A stretch of 64,000 nucleotides of DNA from Mycobacterium sherrisii (GTDB lineage: Bacteria > Actinomycetota > Actinomycetes > Mycobacteriales > Mycobacteriaceae), in NCBI RefSeq assembly GCF_002102355.1, contig NZ_LQPT01000028.1, forward strand, positions 1-64,000. The letters run 5' to 3'. The notes beneath the pieces were generated by a model, which was not told the origin of the DNA, did no database searches, and saw only the letters and a program-made list of their open reading frames with translations. Position 1 is the stretch's first letter; every line of letters begins with the position of its first letter. A program made the translations under genes and the position numbers. Positions 46,147 through 55,050 of the stretch are shown in pieces.

Positions 46147-47122
46147 AGTTAGTTTCACGATCGCGGCCGAGCGTGAAGTTAGTTTCACGCTCGTTGGGTG
46201 AAGTGACGCAGGGCGCGGGCCATGCGACGCTGCGGCGATGGCTGAGCCCTTCGTCGGTAGCGAGGCGATCGCGTGCGGACTGGTCACTGCGAGTCAGCTA
46301 GTCACCCGACATACCCGGCTGCTCCGCGACGTCTATGTGCATCGGGACGTAGAGATCACTGCCGCACTGCGCGCGCAAGCGGGATGGCTGTGGGCGAAGC
46401 GACAAGGCGTTGTCGCGGGACTGTCTGCGGCCGCGTTATACGGCAGCAAATGGGTCGATGGCGCGACGACGGTCGATTTGATCCACGAGAACGCCACCGG
46501 CTGCCAGGCATTCACACGCGGGGGGACCGCATCGAGGAAGACGAGATCGGCATCGTCAACAATGTTCCGACGACGACGCCGGCGAGGACGGTGCTGGATT
46601 TGGGATGCTGGTATCCAACCACCAGCGCGGTTGCCGCCATCGATTCGTTGGCTCGTGCCGTGGAAGTCAAAGCGGCCGATGTAGAGCTGTTGGCTCAGCG
46701 CTATCCAGGACGACGAGGCATCACACGAGCTCGCCGTGCGCTTGCTCTGTTCGACGCGGGTGCGCAGTCGCCGAAGGAGACATGGCTGCGGCTCCTTCTG
46801 GTGGAAGCCGGCCTACCAAGGCCGCAGACACAGATTCCGGTGTGCGATGAATTCGGCAGTGCGATCGCCTATCTCGATATGGACTGGGAGGACCTCAAGG
46901 TCGCGGTCGAATACGACGGTGAGCAGCACCGCAATGACCGACGGCAATACACCTGGGATGTCCGGCGGTTAGAACGGCTCGATCAACTCGGCTGGATCGT
47001 CGTCCGGGTGGTCGCGGGGGATAGGCCCGCGGAGATCATCCGACGTGTTCGCGCCGCCCGCGCCCGTCGAGCGTGAAGTTAGTTGCACGCTGGGCCGCGA
47101 GCGTGAAGTTAACTTCACGCTC
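46139..47122 (+). mobile_element. Palindrome-flanked DUF559 element (candidate mobile unit)
   Basis: A 984-base unit lies between convergent ltp2 and chsH3. Each end is a 54-base block of two 24-base palindromes (half-site GAGCGTGAAGTT) at exactly 30-base spacing: 46139-46162 and 46169-46192, then 47069-47092 and 47099-47122. The 6-base spacers, GCGGCC on the left and GGCCGC on the right, are reverse complements, so the ends are inverted. Inside is a broken DUF559-type gene. In M. tuberculosis PPE63 occupies this gap. Confidence 0.65.
46238..47076 (+). pseudogene. DUF559/AbiEi-like endonuclease-fold protein, frameshifted
   Basis: The gene reads in one frame from the ATG at 46238 to about 46520 (winged-helix-like start, then VVAGLSAAALYGSKWVDGA). 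It then continues in another frame (EDEIGIVNNVPTTTPARTVL, then SPKETWLRLLLVEAGL and LDMDWEDLKVAVEYDGEQHR) to 47076. The shift lies at a run of six G (46520-46525); adding one base or removing two restores a protein of about 279 residues. The second part has the D-x(n)-ExDG-QH pattern of Vsr/PD-(D/E)XK-fold DUF559 proteins, often annotated with type IV AbiEi antitoxins. The stop codon falls in the right-hand palindrome. It may be a real pseudogene or a sequencing error. Confidence 0.72.
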
Positions 47123-47136
47123 GGCAGGGGCAACGC

Positions 47137-48009
47137 CTAAGCGGGGACGAGCTCGACGCCGCTGAGCACCACGGCGTCATCGCGCGAGGGCGCGATGACG
47201 CCGGCCAAGAAGCGGCCGTCTTCTTTCCACACGTTGACGCGCAGCGTCTCACCCGGAAACGCCACACCCGAGAAGCGTGCCCCGTAGGCGGCGACGGACC
47301 CGGCGTCCCCGTCCAGCAGCGCGTCCGTGATGGCCTTACAGGTCATGCCGTACGTGCACAATCCGTGCAGGATCGGTTGGGAAAACCCTGCAGCAGCGGC
47401 AAATTCGGGGTCGGAGTGTAGCGGGTTGCGGTCGCCGCACAGCCGGTACAGCAGCGCCTGCTGCGGCAGAATCGGCACCTCGAGCTCCAGGTCCGGGGCC
47501 CGGTCCGGCGCCGCGTGCGACCCATCCATCGTCCCTGACGGCCCACGCTCGCCACCGAACCCGCCTTCACCACGCGCGTAAATCGACCGCCGCTGCGTCC
47601 ATAGCAGCGTGCCATCCGGCGCGGTCGCCGTCGTCTCGCTCCAGATCACCGCGGCCTTACCCTTGTCCCAGATATCGGTGAACCGGGTGACTGCGGTAGC
47701 CGAACCGGACGGTGGCAGCGGGCCGGGCACCTCGATCCGCTCGCTGGCATGCAGCACCTTGCTCAACTCGATGTCGATTCCGGGGAACTGCACGGTCGGC
47801 GGCTTGGTCATGTGAAACGACGCCGCGACGTTGCCGAACGTCGGCAACACCTGCGGGGTGTCGTCGACAAGGTAGCGCAGCTCGCGCGGATCCATCGGGT
47901 CTTTCCCCGCCCCGAGCCCCAGGTGGTAAAGCTGGATGTCGCTGCTGCACCACGAGAATTGGAGCGGCTCCAGCTCGGCGGACAACGCGACGTCGACGTC
48001 GATCGGCAT
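47137..48009 (-). CDS. hsd4B: MaoC-like 2-enoyl-CoA hydratase ChsH3 (Hsd4B, Rv3538-like)
   Basis: The 290-residue double-hotdog hydratase resembles the hydratase half of MFE-2. The hydratase-2 motif YRLCGDRNPLHSDPEFAAAA followed by QPILHGLCTYG gives the Asp/His dyad. It hydrates the longer steroid enoyl-CoA side chain. It is one base downstream of kstD and probably shares its KstR-controlled transcript. Confidence 0.92.
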   Translation of the reverse strand: MPIDVDVALSAELEPLQFSWCSSDIQLYHLGLGAGKDPMDPRELRYLVDDTPQVLPTFGNVAASFHMTKPPTVQFPGIDIELSKVLHASERIEVPGPLPPSGSATAVTRFTDIWDKGKAAVIWSETTATAPDGTLLWTQRRSIYARGEGGFGGERGPSGTMDGSHAAPDRAPDLELEVPILPQQALLYRLCGDRNPLHSDPEFAAAAGFSQPILHGLCTYGMTCKAITDALLDGDAGSVAAYGARFSGVAFPGETLRVNVWKEDGRFLAGVIAPSRDDAVVLSGVELVPA

Positions 48010-48010
48010 A

Positions 48011-49693
48011 TCAGTTCTCTCCAGCGATGTGCAATGCGGCGAGGTACCCGAAGGTCATCGCCGGCCCAATGGTGCCGCCCGGCCCCGGATAGGTGTGCCC
48101 CATCACCGGGGCGCTGACGTTACCCGCGGCGTACAGGCCATCGATGATGCTGCCGTCGTCGCGCAACGCGCGGCCGTGCACGTCGGTGCGGATACCGCCC
48201 TTGGTTCCGAGGTCGCCGGGCACCAGCTTGGCGGCGTAATACGGTGCGTGGCTGAGCTCACCAAGATTCGGGTTGGGCTTGTTGGTCGGATCGCCGTAGT
48301 ACCGGTCATAGGCGCTTTCGCCGCGGTGGAAGTCCTCGTCGACACCCGAGCGGGCGAAGCCGTTGAATCGCGCCACCGTCGCGGTGAACTCGGCGACCGG
48401 CAGGCCGGCCTTCTCGGCCAGCTCCTCGAGCGTGTCGGCACGGATGATGACCCCGGATTCCATCCACTTGTTCGGAATACGTTGCCCCGGTTGCAATCCG
48501 GCGAAGATGTAGCGGTCTCGGTACTGCTGGTCGAACACCAGCCACGCGGGAATGTTCTCCCCGGGACCGGGGCCCTGACCGAACTCTCCGCCGTACATGT
48601 GATGGCAGGCCTCGACGTAGGGCATCGACTCGTTCATGAAGCGCTTGCCCGACATGTTGACGATGATCGACCCCGGCGAGTTGCGTTCGGATAGGGCGAA
48701 CCATGGCGCCCCGACCAGCGGCACCGTCGGTCCCCACCAAGCGTCTTCCATGATATCCAGTGCGGCGCCGAGCTTTTCGCCGGCGATGATGCCGTCACCA
48801 GTGTTCGCCTTGGCGCCGACCGTCCATTCCGTGGTGATCGGTGCGCGCTGATATTTGACTCGCATCTGCTCGTTGTGTTCGAAGCCGCCGCAAGCCAGGA
48901 TCACCCCGCGGCGAGCCCGGATCAGTTGCGGTTCAGACGACTCCGGCGCGTCGGTGTCACAGACGTAGACGCCACGCACCACGCCGTCCTCGACATAGAG
49001 CTCGGTGAGCGCGGTGTTGAGGCGCACTGGCACCCCGGCCCGCTGCAGCCCGATGCGCAACGGCCCGATCAGCGCCCGGCCCATCCCGACGAGGTTCTTG
49101 CCGGTCGCCTTGGCCCACATGGTGCGCCCGCCCACCTTCAGGCTGCGCAGCACCCCGCGCGGATGCCGCTTGAGCAAGTTCAGCCGCACGTAATCCTGCT
49201 GCATCACAACCACGTTGAGCGGAACCTTGCCGTATGCCGGCTCCAGTCCAGCCTCGTCGGGGCCGAGCTTGCGGGCATTGAACGGCTTGGGCTCGATCGA
49301 GCGTCCCTCCGCGCGACCGCCGGGCGCCTCGGGGTAGTAGTCGGAGTAACGGGGCACCCAGCACATTTTCAACGGGGTGTGCTTGAGCACGAACGACAGC
49401 ATCTCCGGACCGCGGTCCAGGTAGGTGTCGATGCGTTCCGGCTCCACGACGTCGCCGATGATGCCGTGCAGGTAGGTGCGGGCCGCCTCCGGGGTGTCGC
49501 GCACCCCATCGCGCTTGAGGACCTCGTTGTTCGGGATCCAGACACCGCCGCCGGAGCGCGCGGTGGAACCGCCGAAGTGGGGCGCCTTTTCCAGGACTAC
49601 TGTCGAAAGTCCGCGGTGCGCGGCGGTAAGGGCGGCCACCATGCCGGCTCCGCCGCTTCCGACCACCACGACGTCGTACTCCTGCGCTGTCAT
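48011..49693 (-). CDS. kstD: 3-ketosteroid delta-1-dehydrogenase KstD
   Basis: The 560-residue FAD enzyme (M. tuberculosis 563) has VVVGSGGAGMVAALTAAHRG at the N-terminus for FAD and the catalytic-domain blocks NMSGKRFMNESMPYV and GGTIGPAMTFGYLAALHIAG at the end. It introduces the 1,2 double bond into 3-ketosteroids. The ATG is only one base from the KstR operator, so the transcript is probably leaderless or nearly so. Confidence 0.95.
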   Translation of the reverse strand: MTAQEYDVVVVGSGGAGMVAALTAAHRGLSTVVLEKAPHFGGSTARSGGGVWIPNNEVLKRDGVRDTPEAARTYLHGIIGDVVEPERIDTYLDRGPEMLSFVLKHTPLKMCWVPRYSDYYPEAPGGRAEGRSIEPKPFNARKLGPDEAGLEPAYGKVPLNVVVMQQDYVRLNLLKRHPRGVLRSLKVGGRTMWAKATGKNLVGMGRALIGPLRIGLQRAGVPVRLNTALTELYVEDGVVRGVYVCDTDAPESSEPQLIRARRGVILACGGFEHNEQMRVKYQRAPITTEWTVGAKANTGDGIIAGEKLGAALDIMEDAWWGPTVPLVGAPWFALSERNSPGSIIVNMSGKRFMNESMPYVEACHHMYGGEFGQGPGPGENIPAWLVFDQQYRDRYIFAGLQPGQRIPNKWMESGVIIRADTLEELAEKAGLPVAEFTATVARFNGFARSGVDEDFHRGESAYDRYYGDPTNKPNPNLGELSHAPYYAAKLVPGDLGTKGGIRTDVHGRALRDDGSIIDGLYAAGNVSAPVMGHTYPGPGGTIGPAMTFGYLAALHIAGEN

Positions 49694-49694
49694 G

Positions 49695-49708
49695 TAGAAC
49701 ACGTTATA
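49695..49708. promoter_or_regulatory. KstR operator (kstD / hsaE)
   Basis: TAGAACACGTTATA matches the KstR core. It is adjacent to the kstD start and 57 bases upstream of hsaE, so it serves both directions. Confidence 0.9.
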
Positions 49709-49765
49709 GAATTGCCCGGGCTGGCCGCTACCGGCCCGGTCAAACGAACGAGGGGACTTCGGTAA

Positions 49766-50551
49766 ATGCTCAGTTCTGCGACCCGCGACGAGCTGGCTGC
49801 CGACCTGGCGCAGGCCGAGCGCAGCCGTGCGCCGATTCCGCCGTTGACGTCCGCGAACCCCGACATCGACGTCGTCGACGCCTACGAGATTCAGCTGATC
49901 AACATCCGGCAGCGGGTGGCCGAGGGCGCCCGGGTGCTGGGCCACAAGGTGGGCCTGTCGAGCAAGGCGATGCAGCAGATGATGGGTGTCGACGAGCCGG
50001 ACTACGGTCACCTGCTCGACGAGATGGAAGTCTTCGAGGACGTTCCGGTCAAGACGAGCAACTATCTCTACCCGCGGGTGGAGGTCGAGGTGGGCTTCGT
50101 GCTGGCCGAGGACCTGCCCGGGGCCGGCTGCACCGAAGAGGACGTGCTGGCCGCGACCGAGGCGCTGGCGCCGGCGATCGAGTTGATCGACACCCGGATC
50201 ACCGACTGGAAGATCGCGCTGTGCGACACCATCGCCGATAACGCGTCGTCGGCGGGTTTCGTGCTGGGCGAGGCGCGTGTGTCGCCGGCCGACATCGACG
50301 TCAAGACGATCGACGCGGTGCTGACTCGCAACGGCGAAGTCATCGCCCAGGGGCGCAGCGACGCCGTATTGGGAAATCCGGTGACCGCGGTGGCCTGGCT
50401 GGCCCGCAAGGTCGAAAGTTTCGGGGTACGGCTGCGCAAGGGAGACGTCGTGCTTCCCGGCTCGTGCACCAGGGCGATCGATGCCCGCCCGGGCGACGAG
50501 TTCGTCGCCGACTTCGCCGGGTTGGGATCTGTTCGTTTGTCGTTTGAATAG
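49766..50551 (+). CDS. hsaE: 2-hydroxypentadienoate-type hydratase HsaE
   Basis: The 261-residue protein of the fumarylacetoacetate-hydrolase/MhpD superfamily has GHKVGLSSKAMQQMMGVDEP, the metal-ligand region RVEVEVGFVLAEDL and LPGSCTRAIDARPGDEFVAD. It hydrates the dienoate that HsaD releases from ring A. It leads the hsaE-hsaG-hsaF run. Confidence 0.95.
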   Translation: MLSSATRDELAADLAQAERSRAPIPPLTSANPDIDVVDAYEIQLINIRQRVAEGARVLGHKVGLSSKAMQQMMGVDEPDYGHLLDEMEVFEDVPVKTSNYLYPRVEVEVGFVLAEDLPGAGCTEEDVLAATEALAPAIELIDTRITDWKIALCDTIADNASSAGFVLGEARVSPADIDVKTIDAVLTRNGEVIAQGRSDAVLGNPVTAVAWLARKVESFGVRLRKGDVVLPGSCTRAIDARPGDEFVADFAGLGSVRLSFE

Positions 50552-50601
50552 GCACCGATTAGCTTTGAATCAGGTGATTTAAAGCCTCGCAAAGGAGCAT
50601 C

Positions 50602-51543
50602 ATGCCGTCGAAGGCGAGTGTGGCGATTGTCGGGTCGGGAAACATCAGCACCGACTTGCTCTACAAGCTACTGCGGTCGGACTGGCTGGAACCGCGCTGG
50701 ATGGTCGGCATCGATCCGGACAGCGAAGGCCTGGCACGGGCCCGCAAGCTGGGACTGGAAACCACCCACGAAGGAGTCGACTGGCTGCTCGCCCAGTCCG
50801 AGAAACCCGACCTGGTGTTCGAGGCCACCAGCGCCTACGTGCACCGCGACGCGGCGCCGAAGTACGAGGCCGCCGGCATCCGGGCCATTGACCTGACGCC
50901 GGCCGCGGTGGGTCCGGCGGTCATTCCGCCGGCGAACCTGCGTGAGCATCTGGATGCGCCGAACGTCAACATGATCACCTGCGGCGGGCAGGCCACGATT
51001 CCGATCGTGTACGCGGTCAGTCGGGCGCTGGTCGACAAAGGGGTCGACAAAGGAGGAGTGCCCTACGCCGAGATCGTGGCGTCGGTGGCGTCGGTGTCGG
51101 CAGGGCCGGGCACCCGGGCCAACATCGACGAGTTCACCAAGACCACCAGCAAGGGCGTCGAGACCATCGGCGGCGCCGCGCGCGGCAAGGCGATCATCAT
51201 CTTGAACCCGGCCGATCCGCCGATGATCATGCGCGACACCATCTTCTGCGCCATCCCCGAGGACGCCGACCGCGACGCGATCGCCCAATCCATCCGCGAC
51301 GTGGTCGCCGAGGTGCAGACCTACGTCCCCGGCTACCGACTGCTCAACGAGCCGCAGTTCGACGAACCCTCGGTGGTCAACGGGGGCAATCATCTGGTCA
51401 CGACGTTCGTCGAAGTCGAAGGCGCGGGCGACTATCTGCCGCCGTATGCCGGCAACCTGGACATCATGACCGCGGCGGCCACCAAGGTCGGCGAGGAGAT
51501 CGCCAAGGAGACGCTCGCGGTCACCGGAGGAGTGGCGCAATGA
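50602..51543 (+). CDS. hsaG: Acylating acetaldehyde/propionaldehyde dehydrogenase HsaG
   Basis: The 313-residue protein has the NAD motif [18 protein letters not shown] and the catalytic Cys in [17 protein letters not shown]. It forms a channelling complex with HsaF and converts the aldehyde to its CoA ester. An extra Asp-Lys-Gly repeat (DKGVDKGG) makes the loop after the catalytic domain slightly longer. AAAGGAG precedes the ATG. It overlaps hsaF by four bases. Confidence 0.95.
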   Translation: MPSKASVAIVGSGNISTDLLYKLLRSDWLEPRWMVGIDPDSEGLARARKLGLETTHEGVDWLLAQSEKPDLVFEATSAYVHRDAAPKYEAAGIRAIDLTPAAVGPAVIPPANLREHLDAPNVNMITCGGQATIPIVYAVSRALVDKGVDKGGVPYAEIVASVASVSAGPGTRANIDEFTKTTSKGVETIGGAARGKAIIILNPADPPMIMRDTIFCAIPEDADRDAIAQSIRDVVAEVQTYVPGYRLLNEPQFDEPSVVNGGNHLVTTFVEVEGAGDYLPPYAGNLDIMTAAATKVGEEIAKETLAVTGGVAQ

Positions 51544-52592
51544 CATCTGACATCTTCTTCAACCCGGTATGGGACGTACGCGTGACGGACACGTCGCTGC
51601 GCGACGGTTCCCACCACAAACGCCACCAGTTCACCAAGGATGAGGTCCAGGCGATCGTCGCCGCCCTCGACGCCGCCGGCGTGCCGGTGATCGAGGTGAC
51701 GCACGGCGACGGACTGGGCGGGTCGTCGTTCAACTACGGCTTCTCCAAAACCCCAGAGCAGGAGCTGATCAAGCTCGCCGCCGAGACGGCCAAAAATGCC
51801 AAAATCGCGTTTCTGATGCTGCCCGGCGTCGGCACCAAAGAGGACATCAAGGAGGCCCAGAACAACGGCGGCTCGATCGTGCGCATCGCCACCCACTGCA
51901 CCGAGGCCGACGTGTCGATCCAGCACTTCGGTCTGGCCCGCGAGCTGGGATTGGAAACGGTCGGGTTTCTGATGATGGCCCACACCATCGCGCCGGAGAA
52001 GCTGGCCGCCCAGGCACGCATCATGGCCGACGCCGGCTGTCAGTGCGTCTACGTTGTCGACTCCGCCGGCGCCCTGGTGCTCGAAGGGGTGGCGGACCGG
52101 GTCGCGGCGCTTGTCGCCGAGCTCGGCGACGACGCCCAAGTCGGGTTCCACGGGCACGAGAACCTCGGTCTGGGCGTCGCCAACTCGGTCGAAGCCGTGC
52201 GCGCGGGTGCCAAGCAGATCGACGGCAGCGTGCGCCGGTTCGGGGCCGGTGCGGGCAACGCGCCGGTCGAGGCGCTGATCGGGGTGTTCGACAAGATCGG
52301 CGTCAAGACCGGCATCGACTTCTTCGACGTCGCCGACGCCGCCGAGGACATCGTGCGCCCCGCCATGCCCGCCGAATGTCTGCTCGACCGCAACGCGCTG
52401 ATCATGGGCTACTCCGGGGTCTACTCCAGCTTCCTCAAGCACGCGGTCCGGCAAGGCGAGCGCTACGGCGTGCCCGCCCACGAACTGCTGCACCGCGCCG
52501 GTCAGCGCAAGCTGATCGGCGGTCAGGAAGACCAGCTCATCGACATCGCGTTGGAAATCAAGCGTGAGCGGGACGGCGCCGCAGCGCGCTGA
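51540..52592 (+). CDS. hsaF: 4-hydroxy-2-oxovalerate-type aldolase HsaF
   Basis: The 350-residue TIM-barrel aldolase (DmpG family) has [17 protein letters not shown] with the metal-binding Asp and the catalytic His, [16 protein letters not shown] with two His ligands, and the C-terminal communication domain ending [10 protein letters not shown]. It cleaves 4-hydroxy-2-oxohexanoate to pyruvate and propionaldehyde, passed to HsaG. Confidence 0.95.
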   Translation: MTSDIFFNPVWDVRVTDTSLRDGSHHKRHQFTKDEVQAIVAALDAAGVPVIEVTHGDGLGGSSFNYGFSKTPEQELIKLAAETAKNAKIAFLMLPGVGTKEDIKEAQNNGGSIVRIATHCTEADVSIQHFGLARELGLETVGFLMMAHTIAPEKLAAQARIMADAGCQCVYVVDSAGALVLEGVADRVAALVAELGDDAQVGFHGHENLGLGVANSVEAVRAGAKQIDGSVRRFGAGAGNAPVEALIGVFDKIGVKTGIDFFDVADAAEDIVRPAMPAECLLDRNALIMGYSGVYSSFLKHAVRQGERYGVPAHELLHRAGQRKLIGGQEDQLIDIALEIKRERDGAAAR

Positions 52593-52657
52593 CCGGATTG
52601 GCATACCGCACAGCCGCGGCACAGCCGGACCACAGCCGGCGCGGGTAGCCTGACGCC

Positions 52658-52963
52658 ATGAGCACATCCAACACATGCGGCCGTCGCCGCGGACTGTACG
52701 GCCTGCTCGCCGGGGGGCTACTGACCGCTACGGCCGCGACGGTCATCGCGCTGCCGCTGGCGGCGGCCGCGAACGCGCAACCCTGCAACCAGACGGTGGG
52801 CCAGTCCATCGACGCGTATCTGACCCGGCACCCGGACGTCAAGGCGCAGCTGTCCGCCAGGTCGCAGGCCGAGGGCGGCGGACCCAACGTGATCGACTAC
52901 CTCAACCGGCATCCCGACGTCCGGCAGCACCTGATCGACCTATCCCAGCAGTGCACCTCTTAG
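52658..52963 (+). CDS. Small secreted hemophore-like protein
   Basis: The protein has 101 residues. A long Arg-bearing signal peptide (residues 1 to about 40, ending AAAANA) precedes a mature domain of about 61 residues with two Cys (QPCNQT and SQQCTS), probably one disulfide. Two YLxRHPDV-like repeats are present (YLTRHPDVKAQL and YLNRHPDVRQHL). This pattern is typical of the mycobacterial hemophore-related family, as in Rv0203-like proteins. It takes the position of PPE61/PPE62 in M. tuberculosis, between hsaF and the Rv3531c orthologue. Haem binding is inferred. Confidence 0.78.
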   Translation: MSTSNTCGRRRGLYGLLAGGLLTATAATVIALPLAAAANAQPCNQTVGQSIDAYLTRHPDVKAQLSARSQAEGGGPNVIDYLNRHPDVRQHLIDLSQQCTS

Positions 52964-53027
52964 CGAGCGGGCCTCGTTGCTAAACGTCGGCGACGACGCG
53001 CGGGGATGTTCGCCATTGACTAAAAAG

Positions 53028-53041
53028 TAGAACACGTTCTA
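53028..53041. promoter_or_regulatory. KstR operator upstream of the Rv3531c-like gene
   Basis: TAGAACACGTTCTA, a perfect KstR palindrome identical to the kstR/fadE34 box, lies 10 bases before a GTG start. Confidence 0.93.
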
Positions 53042-53051
53042 GCGTCTAGGC

Positions 53052-54191
53052 GTGTCTACCCATGCCTTTTCCGCTCCCCTGACTTCGGCGATCGCCGAGG
53101 CCGAGCAACTCGTCGCCGAGGCGCCATTCATCGAGACCGAGGCCGACCTGCTCGAGGGGCTGCAATATCTGGCCGGTTGCATCGCCGCCTGCACCCATCT
53201 GGCCTTCGACTACGACCGCGACCATCCGTTCCTGCAGTCGGGCACCGGACCGTTCACCAAGATGGGTCTGGACAATCCCGACACCCTCTACTTCGGCACC
53301 CGCGTGCACGCAAACCACGACTACGTGGTCAGCGGGGTACGCGGCACCACCACCGACCTGAGCTTCCAGTTACTCGGCGGTGAATACACCGACGACTTCG
53401 TGCCGGTCAGCCAGGCCGCCTTCGACGACCGTGAACTGGAGATCGCGGCCGACGGCACCTTCGAGTGGCGGGTGCGACCGACCAGCCCCGGACAGCTGGT
53501 GATCCGTGAGGTGTACGGCGACTGGTCGGCCCGGCGCGGCACGTTGGCGATCTCCCGACTGGACACCGCCGGCACCGCGCCGCCGCCGCTGACCCGGCAG
53601 ACCATCGAAAAGCGTTATGCCACAGCCGCAAAGCAGCTGGTGCAACGGGTGAAGACCTGGCTGCAGTTTCCGCAGTGGTTCTACCTGGACATCCCGGTCA
53701 ACACGATGGTGGCGCCGCGGTTGACACCCGGCGGACTGGCCACTCAGTACTCGTCGGTGGGGCACTTCGACCTGCGGCCCGATCAGGCGATGGTGATCAC
53801 GATCCCGGTGTCGGATGCGCCCTACCTCGGCTTCCAACTGGGCAGTCTCTGGTACATCTCGCTGGACTACATCAACCACCAGACGTCCCTGAACAACACT
53901 CAGGCGCAAGCGGATCCGGATGGCATGGTGCGCCTTGTGGTCGCCGACCAAAGTCCGGGCGTGACCAACTGGGTCGAGACGGTGGGCCATCGGCGTGGCT
54001 TCCTGCAGTTCCGCTGGCAGCGGGTGTCACGGGAGCTCACCGACGCGGACGGGCCCACCGTGGAGATTGTCGACATCGATCAGGTGCCCGCCGCGCTGCC
54101 GTATTTCGACCACAACAAGATTTCCGAAGACGACTGGCGATCACGAATTGCACTGCGCCAGCAGCAAATTCAAGCAAGGATGCTGGGGTGA
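53052..54191 (+). CDS. Conserved hypothetical protein (Rv3531c-like), DUF1214-like
   Basis: The 379-residue soluble protein has no signal peptide. A C-terminal beta-rich part includes WFYLDIPVNTMVAPRLTPGG, DLRPDQAMVITIPVSDAPYL and the ending WRSRIALRQQQIQARMLG. I do not recognise a catalytic motif. The KstR box immediately upstream and the coupled SDR downstream (four-base overlap) tie it to steroid metabolism. The GTG start 10 bases after the operator suggests a leaderless message. Confidence 0.85.
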   Translation: MSTHAFSAPLTSAIAEAEQLVAEAPFIETEADLLEGLQYLAGCIAACTHLAFDYDRDHPFLQSGTGPFTKMGLDNPDTLYFGTRVHANHDYVVSGVRGTTTDLSFQLLGGEYTDDFVPVSQAAFDDRELEIAADGTFEWRVRPTSPGQLVIREVYGDWSARRGTLAISRLDTAGTAPPPLTRQTIEKRYATAAKQLVQRVKTWLQFPQWFYLDIPVNTMVAPRLTPGGLATQYSSVGHFDLRPDQAMVITIPVSDAPYLGFQLGSLWYISLDYINHQTSLNNTQAQADPDGMVRLVVADQSPGVTNWVETVGHRRGFLQFRWQRVSRELTDADGPTVEIVDIDQVPAALPYFDHNKISEDDWRSRIALRQQQIQARMLG

Positions 54192-54976
54192 CGATGCTCG
54201 GGATGCTCAACAAGAAGGTGGTCATCATCAGCGGCGTCGGCCCGGGTCTGGGCACCACGCTGGCGCACCGATGTGCGCGCGACGGGGCGGATTTGGTGCT
54301 CGCCGCGCGCACCGCGGAGCGGCTGGAGGACGTCGCTCAGCAGATCAAGGACGCTGGCCACAAGGCGTTGGCGGTGTGTACCGACATCACCGACGACGAT
54401 CAGGTGAACAACCTCGTCGAGCAGACGATGGCCACCTACGACAAGGCCGACGTGCTGATCAACAATGCGTTTCGGGTGCCCTCGATGAAGCCGTTGGCCG
54501 GCACTACTTTTGCGCACATCCGCGACGCGATCGAGTTGAGCGCGCTGGGAGCGTTGCGGTTGATCCAGGCGTTCACCCCGGCGCTGGCCACCTCGCACGG
54601 GTCGATCGTCAACGTCAACTCCATGGTGTTGCGGCACTCGCAGGCGAAGTACGGCGCGTACAAGATGGCCAAATCCGCGTTGCTGTCGATGTCGCACTCG
54701 CTGGCCACCGAGCTGGGCGATCAGGGAATTCGAGTCAATTCTGTTGCACCCGGCTATATTTGGGGCGACACGTTGCAGTCGTACTTCAACCATCAAGCCG
54801 GCAAGTACGGCACCACCGCCGAGCAGATCTACCAGGCCACCGCGGCGAACTCCGACCTCAAGCGGCTGCCCACCGAGGATGAGGTCGCCTCGGCGATCCT
54901 GTTCTTGGCGAGCGATCTGTCCAGCGGCATCACCGGGCAGACACTGGACGTCAACTGCGGGGAATACCACACCTGA
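54188..54976 (+). CDS. Short-chain dehydrogenase (Rv3530c-like)
   Basis: The 262-residue SDR has ISGVGPGLGTTLAHRCARDG, NNAFRVPSMKP (a variant of NNAG), Ser in NVNSMVLRHS, and YGAYKMAK (Tyr/Lys). The substrate is unknown; the operon context suggests a hydroxysteroid or alcohol. GTG at 54188 overlaps the previous stop. ATG at 54194 is an alternative. Confidence 0.88.
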   Translation: MTMLGMLNKKVVIISGVGPGLGTTLAHRCARDGADLVLAARTAERLEDVAQQIKDAGHKALAVCTDITDDDQVNNLVEQTMATYDKADVLINNAFRVPSMKPLAGTTFAHIRDAIELSALGALRLIQAFTPALATSHGSIVNVNSMVLRHSQAKYGAYKMAKSALLSMSHSLATELGDQGIRVNSVAPGYIWGDTLQSYFNHQAGKYGTTAEQIYQATAANSDLKRLPTEDEVASAILFLASDLSSGITGQTLDVNCGEYHT

Positions 54977-55050
54977 TGCCGCCGTCGACCATGCGGTGGG
55001 GCGCCCCCAGCCGCCGGGCGGCGAGCGGGACGAAGCGATGAGGGAAGACG

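Noticed and set aside
46139-47122. Palindrome blocks as a CRISPR array
   Set aside because: Only two units per side, 6-base spacers and perfect dyad symmetry; no cas genes.
53028-53041. KstR box as an attachment or recombination site
   Set aside because: It matches the regulon motif and recurs before other steroid genes.
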